A stretch of DNA of 34,551 nt from the IMG/VR virus record IMGVR_UViG_3300007603_000010, positions 1-34,551 of that record, one strand, 5' to 3'. The notes beneath the pieces were generated by a model that was given only the letters and a program-made list of their open reading frames with translations, was not told the DNA's origin and did not search any database. Below are positions 14,633 to 20,668 of the stretch, piece after piece (the stretch's first letter is position 1; the number at the start of each line of letters is the position of its first letter). The stretch is from a virus. A program made the translations under genes and the position numbers.

Positions 14633-15079
14633 ATGCTCAAGAAGTGGCTAGCCAACTGGTTAGGTCTTAACGACCTGACCCTCACCCTCAACAGCGTCCA
14701 GAAGGATGTCAACACGCTCGACCAAAAGGTCGGTGCTCTCTCTATCGAGAGCGAGCCTGACCTCAGCGGTGTCGAAGACCGTCTGGACGAACTCGAAAGC
14801 ACCGTTAATGACCTCGACCTTGACGATTATGTCAAGAATGACGACATTGACGACCAAATCGAACAATGGATGGGGAATAGCGACTACTGTGATTCCGACC
14901 GTGTGAACGACCTTATCGAGGAGAATACTGAAGACCTCAGCGATTCCCTTGAGGAAAAGGTCGCCGAAGCGGTAGAAGAGCAGATTGGTGAGGCTCAGAA
15001 GCCCTCTAAGGAGGAACTTCGTGAACTCATCAAGGTCGTCCTAGAGGAGATGCTCAAGCGTCTCAGCGAACAGAAGTAA
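14633..15079 (+). CDS. Acidic coiled-coil protein, 148 aa
   Basis: A 148-residue protein with a short basic N-terminus (MLKKWLANWLG) followed by an extremely Asp/Glu-rich body with heptad spacing (SVQKDVNTLDQKVGALSI; LEEKVAEAVEEQIGEA), and a final basic helix (ELIKVVLEEMLKRLSEQK). It is probably an extended oligomeric coiled coil. Such acidic phage proteins sometimes mimic DNA or bind host enzymes, but there is no specific evidence here. It has its own leader hairpin and terminator element, so it is monocistronic. Confidence 0.72.
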   Translation: MLKKWLANWLGLNDLTLTLNSVQKDVNTLDQKVGALSIESEPDLSGVEDRLDELESTVNDLDLDDYVKNDDIDDQIEQWMGNSDYCDSDRVNDLIEENTEDLSDSLEEKVAEAVEEQIGEAQKPSKEELRELIKVVLEEMLKRLSEQK

Positions 15080-15082
15080 GTC

Positions 15083-15112
15083 AGGGGGGGAAGTTACTAA
15101 CCCCTCTTTTTT
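15083..15112 (+). terminator. Terminator-like element with conserved loop, copy 2
   Basis: AGGGG(GG), loop AAGTTACTAA, CCCCT and then TCTTTTTT. It gives a 5-bp stem with a T tract directly after the 148-residue gene. The loop differs by one base from copies 1 and 3. Confidence 0.62.
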
Positions 15113-15177
15113 GGTTGCATAAAGGTATTACATTGGATTCACTACTTTCAGTTCCTTCTCATTCTACTTTCCCTAAA

Positions 15178-15218
15178 CCAGCAATTTCGCTGGAGGGGAA
15201 CACCAAACCAAAAACAAA
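15178..15218 (+). promoter_or_regulatory. SD-less leader: hairpin plus A/C-rich linker before the 120-aa gene
   Basis: CCAGC/GCTGG hairpin (15178-15193) followed by a linker ending CCAAACCAAAAACAAA before the ATG at 15219. The last 12 bases are nearly identical to the leader of the gene at 14633. A GGAGG at 15192 is too far upstream to act as a normal SD. The ACTACTTTCAGTTC box lies at about 15141. Confidence 0.5.
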
Positions 15219-15581
15219 ATGACAAAGCCAGACCTGCGAGAGTTCTCCTCTTGCTCTTATAACCGTATTAAGCAGTCAATTGACTCCCTTGAAACTGCTC
15301 TTTACTTCGCCTTTGCAGGTGAAGAAGAGATGTTTCGTGAGGCTGAACGGCTTCATCTAAAAGGTGAGCCTACTATCAAGCAGACAGAAGAGTATTTGAC
15401 CCTTTGCGAATACTGGCGAAACCAGCAAGACACTTGCGTTTCCATTGCTAAAGCGATTCAGTTACTGAACCCTGAGTTCAGGGACGAGCGTTTCAGGATG
15501 GCTTATGGAAGGAATCAAGTCATCTGCGTTAAGCCATATAAAGAGCGTCAGGAAGAGAAATTGCTCATCGGGCAAAAGTAA
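15219..15581 (+). CDS. Unknown early protein, 120 aa
   Basis: A 120-residue, mainly helical soluble protein starting MTKPDLREFSSCSYNRIKQS, with alternating acidic and basic helices (ALYFAFAGEEEMFREAERLH; LTLCEYWRNQQDTCVSIAKA) and a basic C-terminus. It is monocistronic, with the hairpin plus A/C-rich leader upstream and a conserved-loop terminator element after it. No family recognised. Confidence 0.7.
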   Translation: MTKPDLREFSSCSYNRIKQSIDSLETALYFAFAGEEEMFREAERLHLKGEPTIKQTEEYLTLCEYWRNQQDTCVSIAKAIQLLNPEFRDERFRMAYGRNQVICVKPYKERQEEKLLIGQK

Positions 15582-15586
15582 AAGTC

Positions 15587-15612
15587 AGGGGGAAGTCACT
15601 AACCCCTTTTTG
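15587..15612 (+). terminator. Terminator-like element with conserved loop, copy 3
   Basis: AGGGG(G), loop AAGTCACTAA, CCCC and TTTTT: a 4-5 bp stem with T tract after the 120-residue gene. It is followed at about 15620 by AACTTTCAGTTCTTTCACA, again the box seen upstream of the neighbouring genes. Confidence 0.62.
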
Positions 15613-15649
15613 GTAAGTAGAATAACTTTCAGTTCTTTCACATCCGCAT

Positions 15650-15847
15650 ATGAGCCAAAAATACATCAATGTATCAGCCGTTAAAAAGTTTGTTAAAATG
15701 CAATCTGGAAAAAGGGTAAGCAAGGACTTCCTTGACGCTCTTGACAGATTCATTGAACATAAACTTACTGACGCAAGCCGTGAGCATAACGGGGGTAAAA
15801 AGACCCTTTGCTCTGGTGTCGCTGGATACCACCTTGGTCGTAAGTAA
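15650..15847 (+). CDS. Small histone-fold-like DNA-binding protein, 65 aa
   Basis: A 65-residue basic protein whose order of elements resembles an archaeal/bacterial histone fold: a first helix (VSAVKKFVKMQSG), an L1-like KRVS turn, a long central helix (KDFLDALDRFIEHKLTDASR) and an L2-like NGGKKTL turn, matching the RVS and GRKT signatures of minimal histones. The third helix is short or degenerate (CSGVAGYHLGRK). If correct, it would bind and compact DNA as a dimer. It is monocistronic in the early cluster, with the ACTTTCAGTTC box upstream and a GGGG/CCCC terminator after. The fold is inferred from pattern only. Confidence 0.6.
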   Translation: MSQKYINVSAVKKFVKMQSGKRVSKDFLDALDRFIEHKLTDASREHNGGKKTLCSGVAGYHLGRK

Positions 15848-15850
15848 GGC

Positions 15851-15869
15851 AGGGGGTAACTCCCCTTTA
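15851..15869 (+). terminator. Terminator after the histone-like gene
   Basis: AGGGG, loop GTAACT, CCCCT and TT: a compact 5-bp hairpin four bases after the stop codon. The T tract is weak. Confidence 0.5.
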
Positions 15870-15881
15870 TGCGGAAAACTT

Positions 15882-15967
15882 AACCAGAGAGGCGAGAGGG
15901 TAGCGTAATCTACCACGGGCATCGGTTGGCGTTGGCGTGTTCAGCCCTGTTGAGCCGACCTCTGGTT
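15882..15967 (+). ncRNA. Candidate structured RNA, 86 bases
   Basis: Between two genes, AACCAGAG (15882) and CTCTGGTT (15960) can form an 8-bp closing stem. Inside it, GGTAG/CTACC makes a hairpin with loop CGTAAT, and CGGTT/AGCCG (with a wobble pair) closes a second arm around a GGC/GCC element. This looks like a small multi-branched RNA. It is not a tRNA in either orientation. It may be a trans-acting small RNA or a 5' leader; no family is recognised. Confidence 0.4.
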
Positions 15968-15991
15968 ATTCACTTTATGCCCATAATAAGT

Positions 15992-16016
15992 CGGGGAGGT
16001 AAAACTCCCCTTAACT
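15992..16016 (+). terminator. Terminator-like hairpin upstream of the 109-aa gene
   Basis: GGGGAG, loop GTAAAA, CTCCCC and then TTAACTTT: a perfect 6-bp stem. It would end transcription from the histone-like gene and structured RNA before the next promoter. Confidence 0.5.
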
Positions 16017-16051
16017 TTAAAACTAAAAAGACCTTGCTAAACCTAAAAGAG

Positions 16052-16057
16052 TAATAC
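16052..16057 (+). promoter_or_regulatory. Candidate -10 box TAATAC
   Basis: TAATAC lies 11 bases before the ATG at 16069, with TTGCTA upstream at 16034. The same TAATAC hexamer occurs at 16436 and 20669 upstream of other genes. The -35 spacing is not constant, so this is only a recurring-motif assignment. Confidence 0.3.
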
Positions 16058-16068
16058 ACTCTAAACCT

Positions 16069-16398
16069 ATGGATACTTACCAATTCAAAAACCTAAAAGT
16101 CCAATACGGAAACATCACCGTCCTAGCCACAGGCTACGCTCACTTTGAACTCTGCGACATCGGAGAGGGTCATTATGAGTTCTGGGGCGAAAAAGGAAAA
16201 GAAGAATACCTAGTCGCTTTCTTCGACAAATGCGTCCTTCAGGACTATAACCTAAAAGCGAAAAAAAGCACCGCAGAGATGGGCTTGACCCATATTGACC
16301 GAAAAAACATTGAGAACCTAATTATCGAAATGCTCAATGAAGACACGGGACTCTGCATCGACCTCGCCATTCAGGACGACCCTGAAGAAAAAAACTAA
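16069..16398 (+). CDS. Unknown early protein, 109 aa (paralogue of 16809-17075)
   Basis: A 109-residue acidic protein starting MDTYQFKNLKVQYGN with a beta-rich N-terminal half (LATGYAHFELCDIGEGHYEF) and a helical end (IENLIIEMLNEDTGLCIDLA). It shares the pattern Y-x-(F/I)-(K/R)-N-L, then G-x-AH-(F/Y), then (L/V)-L-N-(E/N)-D with the minus-strand product at 16809-17075, so the two are paralogues. Neither family nor function is recognised. Confidence 0.7.
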   Translation: MDTYQFKNLKVQYGNITVLATGYAHFELCDIGEGHYEFWGEKGKEEYLVAFFDKCVLQDYNLKAKKSTAEMGLTHIDRKNIENLIIEMLNEDTGLCIDLAIQDDPEEKN

Positions 16399-16484
16399 AA
16401 AGGCAAAAAAACCCTTGCTAAAAAGCAAAAGACTGTAATACTTTCATTCTCACCCACCTAGCATCCATCCAGTAAATAAATCCT

Positions 16485-16751
16485 ATGAACCCAATCGTTT
16501 ATCTCATCATCCGCTCTATTGTCGAAGAAGACAATAACAAGGCACAGACCTTTGTGTACAGCAAAGACTCCGCTTTGGAGGCTCTTGCCACCTACAAGAA
16601 CTGGCAGTCCATCTGGAAGGGTTGCACCATCACCGTTGAGCGTGTGGTGTACCTCCAATCCATCAAGTCCTTCTCCACCGCAACCATCGAGTACTCGGAA
16701 CTGGTTAAGGCGGCAAAGGAAGAAATCGACAAGGAAGTCGAGCCTTCCTAA
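16485..16751 (+). CDS. Unknown early protein, 88 aa
   Basis: An 88-residue protein beginning MNPIVYLIIRSIVEEDNNKA, with alternating beta strands and helices (VYSKDSALEALATYKNWQSI) and a Lys/Glu-rich end. It has a single-domain ferredoxin-like look, but no family is recognised. A TAATAC box lies 44 bases upstream of the ATG and a strong terminator follows the stop. It lies between two paralogous genes on opposite strands. Confidence 0.68.
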   Translation: MNPIVYLIIRSIVEEDNNKAQTFVYSKDSALEALATYKNWQSIWKGCTITVERVVYLQSIKSFSTATIEYSELVKAAKEEIDKEVEPS

Positions 16752-16773
16752 AGGCTACTCCTAAAGGAACAAG

Positions 16774-16810
16774 GGTCACCAACCGTAACGGGTTAGGTGA
16801 CCTTTTTTTT
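16774..16810 (+). terminator. Strong intrinsic terminator between convergent genes
   Basis: GGTCACC pairs with GGTGACC, with an inner AACC/GGTT extension, followed by eight T residues. It is the best intrinsic terminator in the window. It lies between the plus gene ending at 16751 and the minus gene ending at 16809; the minus-strand side also has an A-rich 5' flank but a poor T tract. Confidence 0.85.
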
Positions 16811-17075
16811 AGGTATAAATCTTAGAGCCTAAGGTGCGGCAGAGATGCGAGTCGTTATTTAAAACGGCTACGGCAGACTCCGCAATCTGTGCTAAGACCT
16901 CTTTGTCGGTAACATAGCCAGACTTTCCAAGGGCATCGTAAAGTTCCGCAGTCTCAAAAGCGGCTTGCTTTCCATCTTCCTCGTAGTCTTCAACTACATA
17001 ATGAGCCTGTCCACCAACGAGGTATTCGCTACCTTCGTGTTTAATATTTAAGTTTCTAATACGGTATGCATACAT
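16809..17075 (-). CDS. Unknown early protein, 88 aa (paralogue of 16069-16398)
   Basis: An 88-residue protein starting MYAYRIRNLNIKHEG with GGQAHYVVEDYEEDG and a helical C-terminus (AESAVAVLNNDSHLCRTLG). It matches the plus-strand 109-residue protein in its N-terminal motif, the central AH motif and the final LN-D-x-x-LC motif. It is convergent with the 88-residue plus gene. TTGACA (17114-17109) and TACATA (17091-17086), 17 bases apart, put transcription only a few bases before the ATG at 17075. Confidence 0.7.
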   Translation of the reverse strand: MYAYRIRNLNIKHEGSEYLVGGQAHYVVEDYEEDGKQAAFETAELYDALGKSGYVTDKEVLAQIAESAVAVLNNDSHLCRTLGSKIYT

Positions 17076-17085
17076 ATCGTGCGTA

Positions 17086-17114
17086 TATGTAGGACACTAG
17101 TATTACCCTGTCAA
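17086..17114 (-). promoter_or_regulatory. Promoter of the 88-aa minus gene
   Basis: A perfect TTGACA, a 17-base spacer and TACATA. The ATG is ten bases downstream of the -10 box, so the transcript would have almost no 5' leader. Confidence 0.55.
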
Positions 17115-17117
17115 GCC

Positions 17118-17579
17118 CTATTCTTTGATTGGCACAATGTCGATTATGTCACCCTTGAGCATCTTATTGATGTCTTGGTGGGTAACCTTAAGGCGGTGCT
17201 CTACGACCACCGTAGGAGCGTCTTGAAGAGCCATAACCTTGTCGGTCATAATGGCGATGGCTAGGGGTAACTGACCTGCTGGGATATTCTCAATCTCCTC
17301 CAGAAGCCTGTGCGAGCCTTTGCTGACAATCTGGGATAAAAGGGCTGAGGTGTTTTTCTTCCAAGTGCCTAGGTCGAACCCCTTGTGGTCTTCGATGTCC
17401 TTCCTTATGGCGAGCACCGCTGGCTTGCTAACGCCCGTCTGGGCTGACACGGCACTAGCACCTAGACCGTCCTTAAGCAGTTCGATGGTCTTGTCACGCT
17501 TTTCTTTGGGGACTTTCTTGCCAGTAACCCTTAAAGAAGGGTTCGTGCTTAAGCGTTCTGGGCTTGATTCGTATTCCAT
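17118..17579 (-). CDS. HTH DNA-binding protein, possible small-terminase-like, 153 aa
   Basis: The ATG at 17579 (MEYESSPERLSTNPSLRVTG) is preferred to one 36 bases upstream. Residues about 25-60 form a helix-turn-helix (TIELLKDGLGASAVSAQTGV, then SKPAVLAIRKDIEDH). The C-terminal helical region (NIPAGQLPLAIAIMTDKVMA) and a final MLKGDIIDIVPIKE tail resemble oligomerising domains. Phage small terminases often have an HTH plus an oligomerisation domain, and none is seen beside the large subunit; this is one candidate, but it could equally be a transcription regulator. It is the only gene here ending in TAG. A TTGACA/TAGAAA pair lies at about 17668-17641. Confidence 0.62.
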   Translation of the reverse strand: MEYESSPERLSTNPSLRVTGKKVPKEKRDKTIELLKDGLGASAVSAQTGVSKPAVLAIRKDIEDHKGFDLGTWKKNTSALLSQIVSKGSHRLLEEIENIPAGQLPLAIAIMTDKVMALQDAPTVVVEHRLKVTHQDINKMLKGDIIDIVPIKE

Positions 17580-17660
17580 AATATTATAGGCTTCTAGATG
17601 GATGCATTCCTGCAAGTTGGATTTCTAGTTGTAATCTTATTTCTATGCGTAACTTATGTC

Positions 17661-17689
17661 TTGTCAATTCTAATCGCCTGTATTAGTAG
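17661..17689 (+). promoter_or_regulatory. Promoter of the replication operon
   Basis: TTGTCA (17661-17666), 17-base spacer and TAGTAG (17684-17689). The endonuclease ATG is at 17698, eight bases after the -10 box, again implying a leaderless or nearly leaderless transcript. A TTGACA for the opposite strand overlaps the -35 box. Confidence 0.4.
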
Positions 17690-17697
17690 ACCTAAAA

Positions 17698-18072
17698 ATG
17701 AGATTAAAGCCAAAAGACATCTCTGGATTCAGAGATAAGGTCATTCTTGAACAGGGTGGCGTATGCTGGCTATGTGAAATTGACTTAAAAACTGTTACCC
17801 CGTGCCTTGACCACAACCACGAAACGGGTAAGATTAGGGGTGTACTGTGTCAGAACTGCAATGGCATTGAGGGTAAGATTAAGAACCTAGCAAGACGAGC
17901 CAAACGGGAAAAAACCAGTTACGAGTTTGTTGTAAAAATTCTAGCGTACTGGAATTACTTCTCTGCCCATCAGCGTCCTGAATTCCACCCAACACATAAG
18001 ACAGAAGATGAGAAGCGATTGAGACGAAATAAAAAGGCGAGAGATAAGAGAAAAAAGAAGATTGGGGGTTGA
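17698..18072 (+). CDS. Endonuclease VII-type HNH nuclease
   Basis: A 124-residue protein with the recombination endonuclease VII signature: VCWLCEIDL (zinc CxxC), LDHNHETGKIRGVLCQNCN (catalytic DHxH and second CxxC) and NGIEGKIKNLARRAK. These enzymes resolve branched DNA such as Holliday junctions and replication debris. The C-terminus is highly basic (RRNKKARDKRKKKIGG), useful for DNA binding. It opens the plus-strand replication/recombination operon and lies just before the exonuclease gene. Confidence 0.9.
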   Translation: MRLKPKDISGFRDKVILEQGGVCWLCEIDLKTVTPCLDHNHETGKIRGVLCQNCNGIEGKIKNLARRAKREKTSYEFVVKILAYWNYFSAHQRPEFHPTHKTEDEKRLRRNKKARDKRKKKIGG

Positions 18073-18097
18073 CTTGTTGTAATACCGATGGATACTA
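18069..18097 (+). promoter_or_regulatory. Candidate promoter of the exonuclease gene
   Basis: TTGACT (18069-18074), 17-base spacer and ATACTA (18092-18097), or GATACT with a 16-base spacer. This would start transcription close to the ATG at 18109, favouring that codon over the in-frame ATG at 18088, which would lie inside the promoter. Confidence 0.4.
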
Positions 18098-18108
18098 GTG
18101 TTGTTCCT

Positions 18109-18936
18109 ATGAGCAACACCATCCAAATCCGAAAGGGCATTGACCCGTCCTTTGTCCCTAACATCGTTGATTCCGATTATCGGAAAGCAACTGGCTTGAG
18201 CAAGTCTATGCTCAGTCACTTCCTCAAGTCTCCCGCTCACTACCTCGCACATTGCGACCAGATGAGCGAGCCTACTGCCGCTATGCAGTTCGGCACGGCT
18301 TATGATGCTGAGATTCTTCAGCAGAAGCCCAGCGACTTCTATGCCGTGATGCCAGATGTGGACGGCAGGACTAAGGAGGGTAAGGCGGTCAAGGAGCAGT
18401 TCAAGATTGATGCGGCTGGTAAGGCTGTTATCTCGCCCAAGGAAGCAGAGATGATTCCGCTGATGAAGAAAGCCCTGTACGAGCACCCTGTTGCTAACCG
18501 TCTTCTCCGTACATTGACGCACAAGCAGGTCGCTTGCTTTGGCACATATCAGGACTCAAAAGACAAGCAAGTTCGCTTGAAGGGCTTGCTAGACGGCTAC
18601 AACGAAGCCGAGGGTATTATCGTAGACCTCAAGACGGCAGAGGATGCTTCTCCTGAAGGCTTCCGTAAGGCAATCTGGAAGTATAAGTACGCCTATCAGG
18701 ATATCCAATATCGCTGGCTCTTAACCAATGCTGGTAAGCCTGTCAATGACTTCATCTTCATCGTTCAGGAAAAAGAGCCTCCCTTTGCGGTTGGTTGCTA
18801 CTCCATCAGCGTTGATGACCTAGCCTTGACCTACCAGTCTTGGGAGATGGCTATGATTCGATTCGGTCATTGCCAGAAGAGCGGACAGTACCCCGCTTAC
18901 GCTGACGAGGTCGTGAACCTGAAACTAACCAAGTGA
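18109..18936 (+). CDS. PD-(D/E)XK exonuclease, exodeoxyribonuclease VIII-like
   Basis: The 275-residue protein begins MSNTIQIRKG from the preferred ATG at 18109 (an in-frame ATG at 18088 is the alternative). It contains SKSMLSHFLKSPAHYLAH (family N-terminal motif), MQFGTAYDAEIL, KGLLDGY then IIVDLKTAED (the D and DxK catalytic residues), and YAYQDIQYRW (the QxxxY motif). It belongs to the PDDEXK-like nucleases that pair with annealing proteins. The ERF protein about 2 kb downstream is its likely partner, giving a 5'-3' end-resection and annealing system. It overlaps the initiator gene by GTGA. Confidence 0.85.
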   Translation: MSNTIQIRKGIDPSFVPNIVDSDYRKATGLSKSMLSHFLKSPAHYLAHCDQMSEPTAAMQFGTAYDAEILQQKPSDFYAVMPDVDGRTKEGKAVKEQFKIDAAGKAVISPKEAEMIPLMKKALYEHPVANRLLRTLTHKQVACFGTYQDSKDKQVRLKGLLDGYNEAEGIIVDLKTAEDASPEGFRKAIWKYKYAYQDIQYRWLLTNAGKPVNDFIFIVQEKEPPFAVGCYSISVDDLALTYQSWEMAMIRFGHCQKSGQYPAYADEVVNLKLTK

Positions 18937-19628
18937 GCGAGCCTAAGTTCACGGGGATTTGGATTCCCGCCATCGTCCTGACCTATCCCATCAGCATCAC
19001 CGCTAAGGTGTGCTTTGGGGTGGTCGATGGGCTGGACAACGAGGACGGATGCTTCGCATCCAATGCGTACCTCCAGAATCACCTTCAACTGGAAAAGCGT
19101 CAACTTCAGAACATCCTAAAGGAACTGGATGACGCTAAACTCATTGTCCGTCAAGAGGTTGCAGGACGCAGAATTATCAGGACTGTTAGTAAGGTTGCTT
19201 TAGTAAAAGCCCGAACTGACGCACAGGTCACCCGCTCAGAGGGGTGCAATCCATTGCACGGGGGGGTGCAAAATAATGCACGGGGGGGATGCAATAAATT
19301 GCACCCATATAGTAAAGATGATAATAAAGAGGATAAAGATACAAAGGATTCTGCTCCTTGGTCATCTCCTTTACCCTTTGAATCAGAAGAGTTCTCCAAT
19401 GCTTGGATGTCTTGGATTGCTTACCGAAAGGAAATCAAGAAGCCCATCAAGGAGAGCACGATGAAGGCTCAATGGAAGGAGTTCGCACTATGGGGTGAGC
19501 AGAAGTCCATTATCTCAATTGAGATGTCTATTAAGAACGGCTGGCAGGGTCTCTTTGAACCTGCTAGGTCTCAAAGTGGAAAAGGTAACACAAAACCATT
19601 GACAGCAAGCGACCACGAAGCATTCTGA
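18933..19628 (+). CDS. Winged-helix replication initiator (lambda O-like organisation)
   Basis: A 231-residue protein starting with GTG at 18933, overlapping the exonuclease stop as GTGA. Residues about 20-85 form a winged helix (SNAYLQNHLQLEKRQLQNIL, then KELDDAKLIVRQEVAGRRI), as in phage replication initiators. A flexible Gly/Asn/His- and Asp/Lys-rich linker (about 100-145) is encoded by the DNA iterons at 19241-19306. The C-terminal domain (NAWMSWIAYRKEIKKPIKES) resembles DnaD/loader-interacting helical tails. The DnaC-like loader lies just downstream, so the pair parallels lambda O and P. The name is based on architecture and context, not sequence identity to O. Confidence 0.78.
   Translation: MSEPKFTGIWIPAIVLTYPISITAKVCFGVVDGLDNEDGCFASNAYLQNHLQLEKRQLQNILKELDDAKLIVRQEVAGRRIIRTVSKVALVKARTDAQVTRSEGCNPLHGGVQNNARGGCNKLHPYSKDDNKEDKDTKDSAPWSSPLPFESEEFSNAWMSWIAYRKEIKKPIKESTMKAQWKEFALWGEQKSIISIEMSIKNGWQGLFEPARSQSGKGNTKPLTASDHEAF
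19241..19346. other. Probable intragenic replication origin (iterons plus A-rich tract)
   Basis: Three palindromic 14-mers lie at 19245-19258 (TGCAATCCATTGCA), 19267-19280 (TGCAAAATAATGCA) and 19290-19303 (TGCAATAAATTGCA), each within a G-rich frame and spaced by 22 and 23 bases. They are followed by about 40 bases of A-rich sequence (19307-19346), a typical unwinding element. The array is inside the linker of the initiator gene, as in lambda gene O. Confidence 0.78.
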
Positions 19629-19633
19629 TTCTA

Positions 19634-19969
19634 ATGAGAAACCTAAATAAGCCACCTCGCTACAATGTAGCCAGCATCCAAGCCCAGCAGACGCTAGGCG
19701 GTGATGTGATGCAGTCGGACGGGGAAGGACAGTATGTCGAGTTCCGTGATTACGCTTGGTTGCTCACGGAGAAGCAACGCCTTGATAATAATTGTGATTA
19801 CCTTGACCAGAAACTAGACGAGGAAATTGAAAAGTCTGCTATGCTCTGCGGACAGGTCGAGCGGCTGACCAAGGCGGGGGATGAGATGGCGTTAAACCTT
19901 ACTCACATTGGATGGAACATCTGCGTTGAAGCGTGGAACGCCGCCAAGGAGGGCAAGCAGTCCAAATGA
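19634..19969 (+). CDS. Unknown coiled-coil protein between initiator and loader, 111 aa
   Basis: A 111-residue protein with a Pro-containing N-terminus (RNLNKPPRYNVASIQAQQ) and a helical, heptad-patterned body (LTEKQRLDNNCDYLDQKLDE, then EIEKSAMLCGQVERLTKAG). Its ATG is five bases after the initiator stop, and its stop overlaps the loader ATG as ATGA. The location in the replication block suggests an accessory role, but nothing specific is recognised. Confidence 0.66.
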   Translation: MRNLNKPPRYNVASIQAQQTLGGDVMQSDGEGQYVEFRDYAWLLTEKQRLDNNCDYLDQKLDEEIEKSAMLCGQVERLTKAGDEMALNLTHIGWNICVEAWNAAKEGKQSK

Positions 19970-20643
19970 GCGACATCGCCTGTCATTGTGGTCGTAGGGG
20001 TGCGTTGTTTGCTAAGAACGACAGCACTCATAAACTGGTTCGCTGGCATCATTGCCGTGAGCACCTAGATGCCGTCCGTGTAGCCGATGCTGGATTGGTT
20101 GATTCTATTATCCCTCCATCTATGCCAGAAATCTTTAGGGATACTGACATCGCTCGCCTTCACCCCAACATCCAGAAGGCTCTGGATTGGAAGCCCAGCG
20201 GTGATGTCTCTGGTCTCCTTCTGCACGGCACTACGGGCATTGGGAAGACCCGTGGTATCTGGGCTATCATCTGCCGTATGTGGGCTGAGGAAGCCCTAAA
20301 GGACAAGCAATTGAACTTCCAGTTCTTGACTATGCGTAAACTGGAGACCACCATTGAAATGGGTTTTAAAGACCAGAAGCACGGCACGGCTCTAGACCAG
20401 TTAATCACGATGCCGTTCTTAATCTTAGATGACTTTGGTAAGGAGCGGCTTACCCAGCGTATGGCTTCTGACCTGTTCGCTATCATTGACGAGCGTAGCA
20501 CGGCTCGTAGGGCTACCATTGTTAGCACGAACTTCAACGGTTCTACTCTATTAGAGCGTTTTGACGCTAGGGACAAGGAGACTGGCGTTGCCCTTATCCG
20601 AAGACTAAAGGACTACTACCAGATGGTAGGGGCAGGGTCATAA
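19966..20643 (+). CDS. DnaC-like AAA+ helicase loader
   Basis: The ATG at 19966 (MSDIACHCGRRGALF) is chosen because it overlaps the preceding stop as ATGA. The 225-residue protein has a short N-terminal Cys/His segment (CHCGRRG and HHCREH, possibly zinc-binding), Walker A LLHGTTGIGKTR, Walker B FLILDDFGKE, sensor-like TIVSTNFNGS and ARDKETGVALIRRLKDYY with an Arg-finger-like RR. This is the DnaC/IstB class that loads replicative helicase. With the winged-helix initiator it forms the initiation pair. No phage helicase is in the window, so it probably loads the host DnaB. Confidence 0.86.
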   Translation: MSDIACHCGRRGALFAKNDSTHKLVRWHHCREHLDAVRVADAGLVDSIIPPSMPEIFRDTDIARLHPNIQKALDWKPSGDVSGLLLHGTTGIGKTRGIWAIICRMWAEEALKDKQLNFQFLTMRKLETTIEMGFKDQKHGTALDQLITMPFLILDDFGKERLTQRMASDLFAIIDERSTARRATIVSTNFNGSTLLERFDARDKETGVALIRRLKDYYQMVGAGS

Positions 20644-20668
20644 TAGTATAACTTTAGCCTTGCATTAG

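Noticed and set aside
15882-15967. A tRNA gene
   Set aside because: The length fits, but no T loop, anticodon loop or D arm can be placed on either strand.
19245-19303. CRISPR-like spaced repeats
   Set aside because: The repeats are only 14-22 bases, palindromic, three in number and lie inside a coding gene; an iteron origin explains them better.
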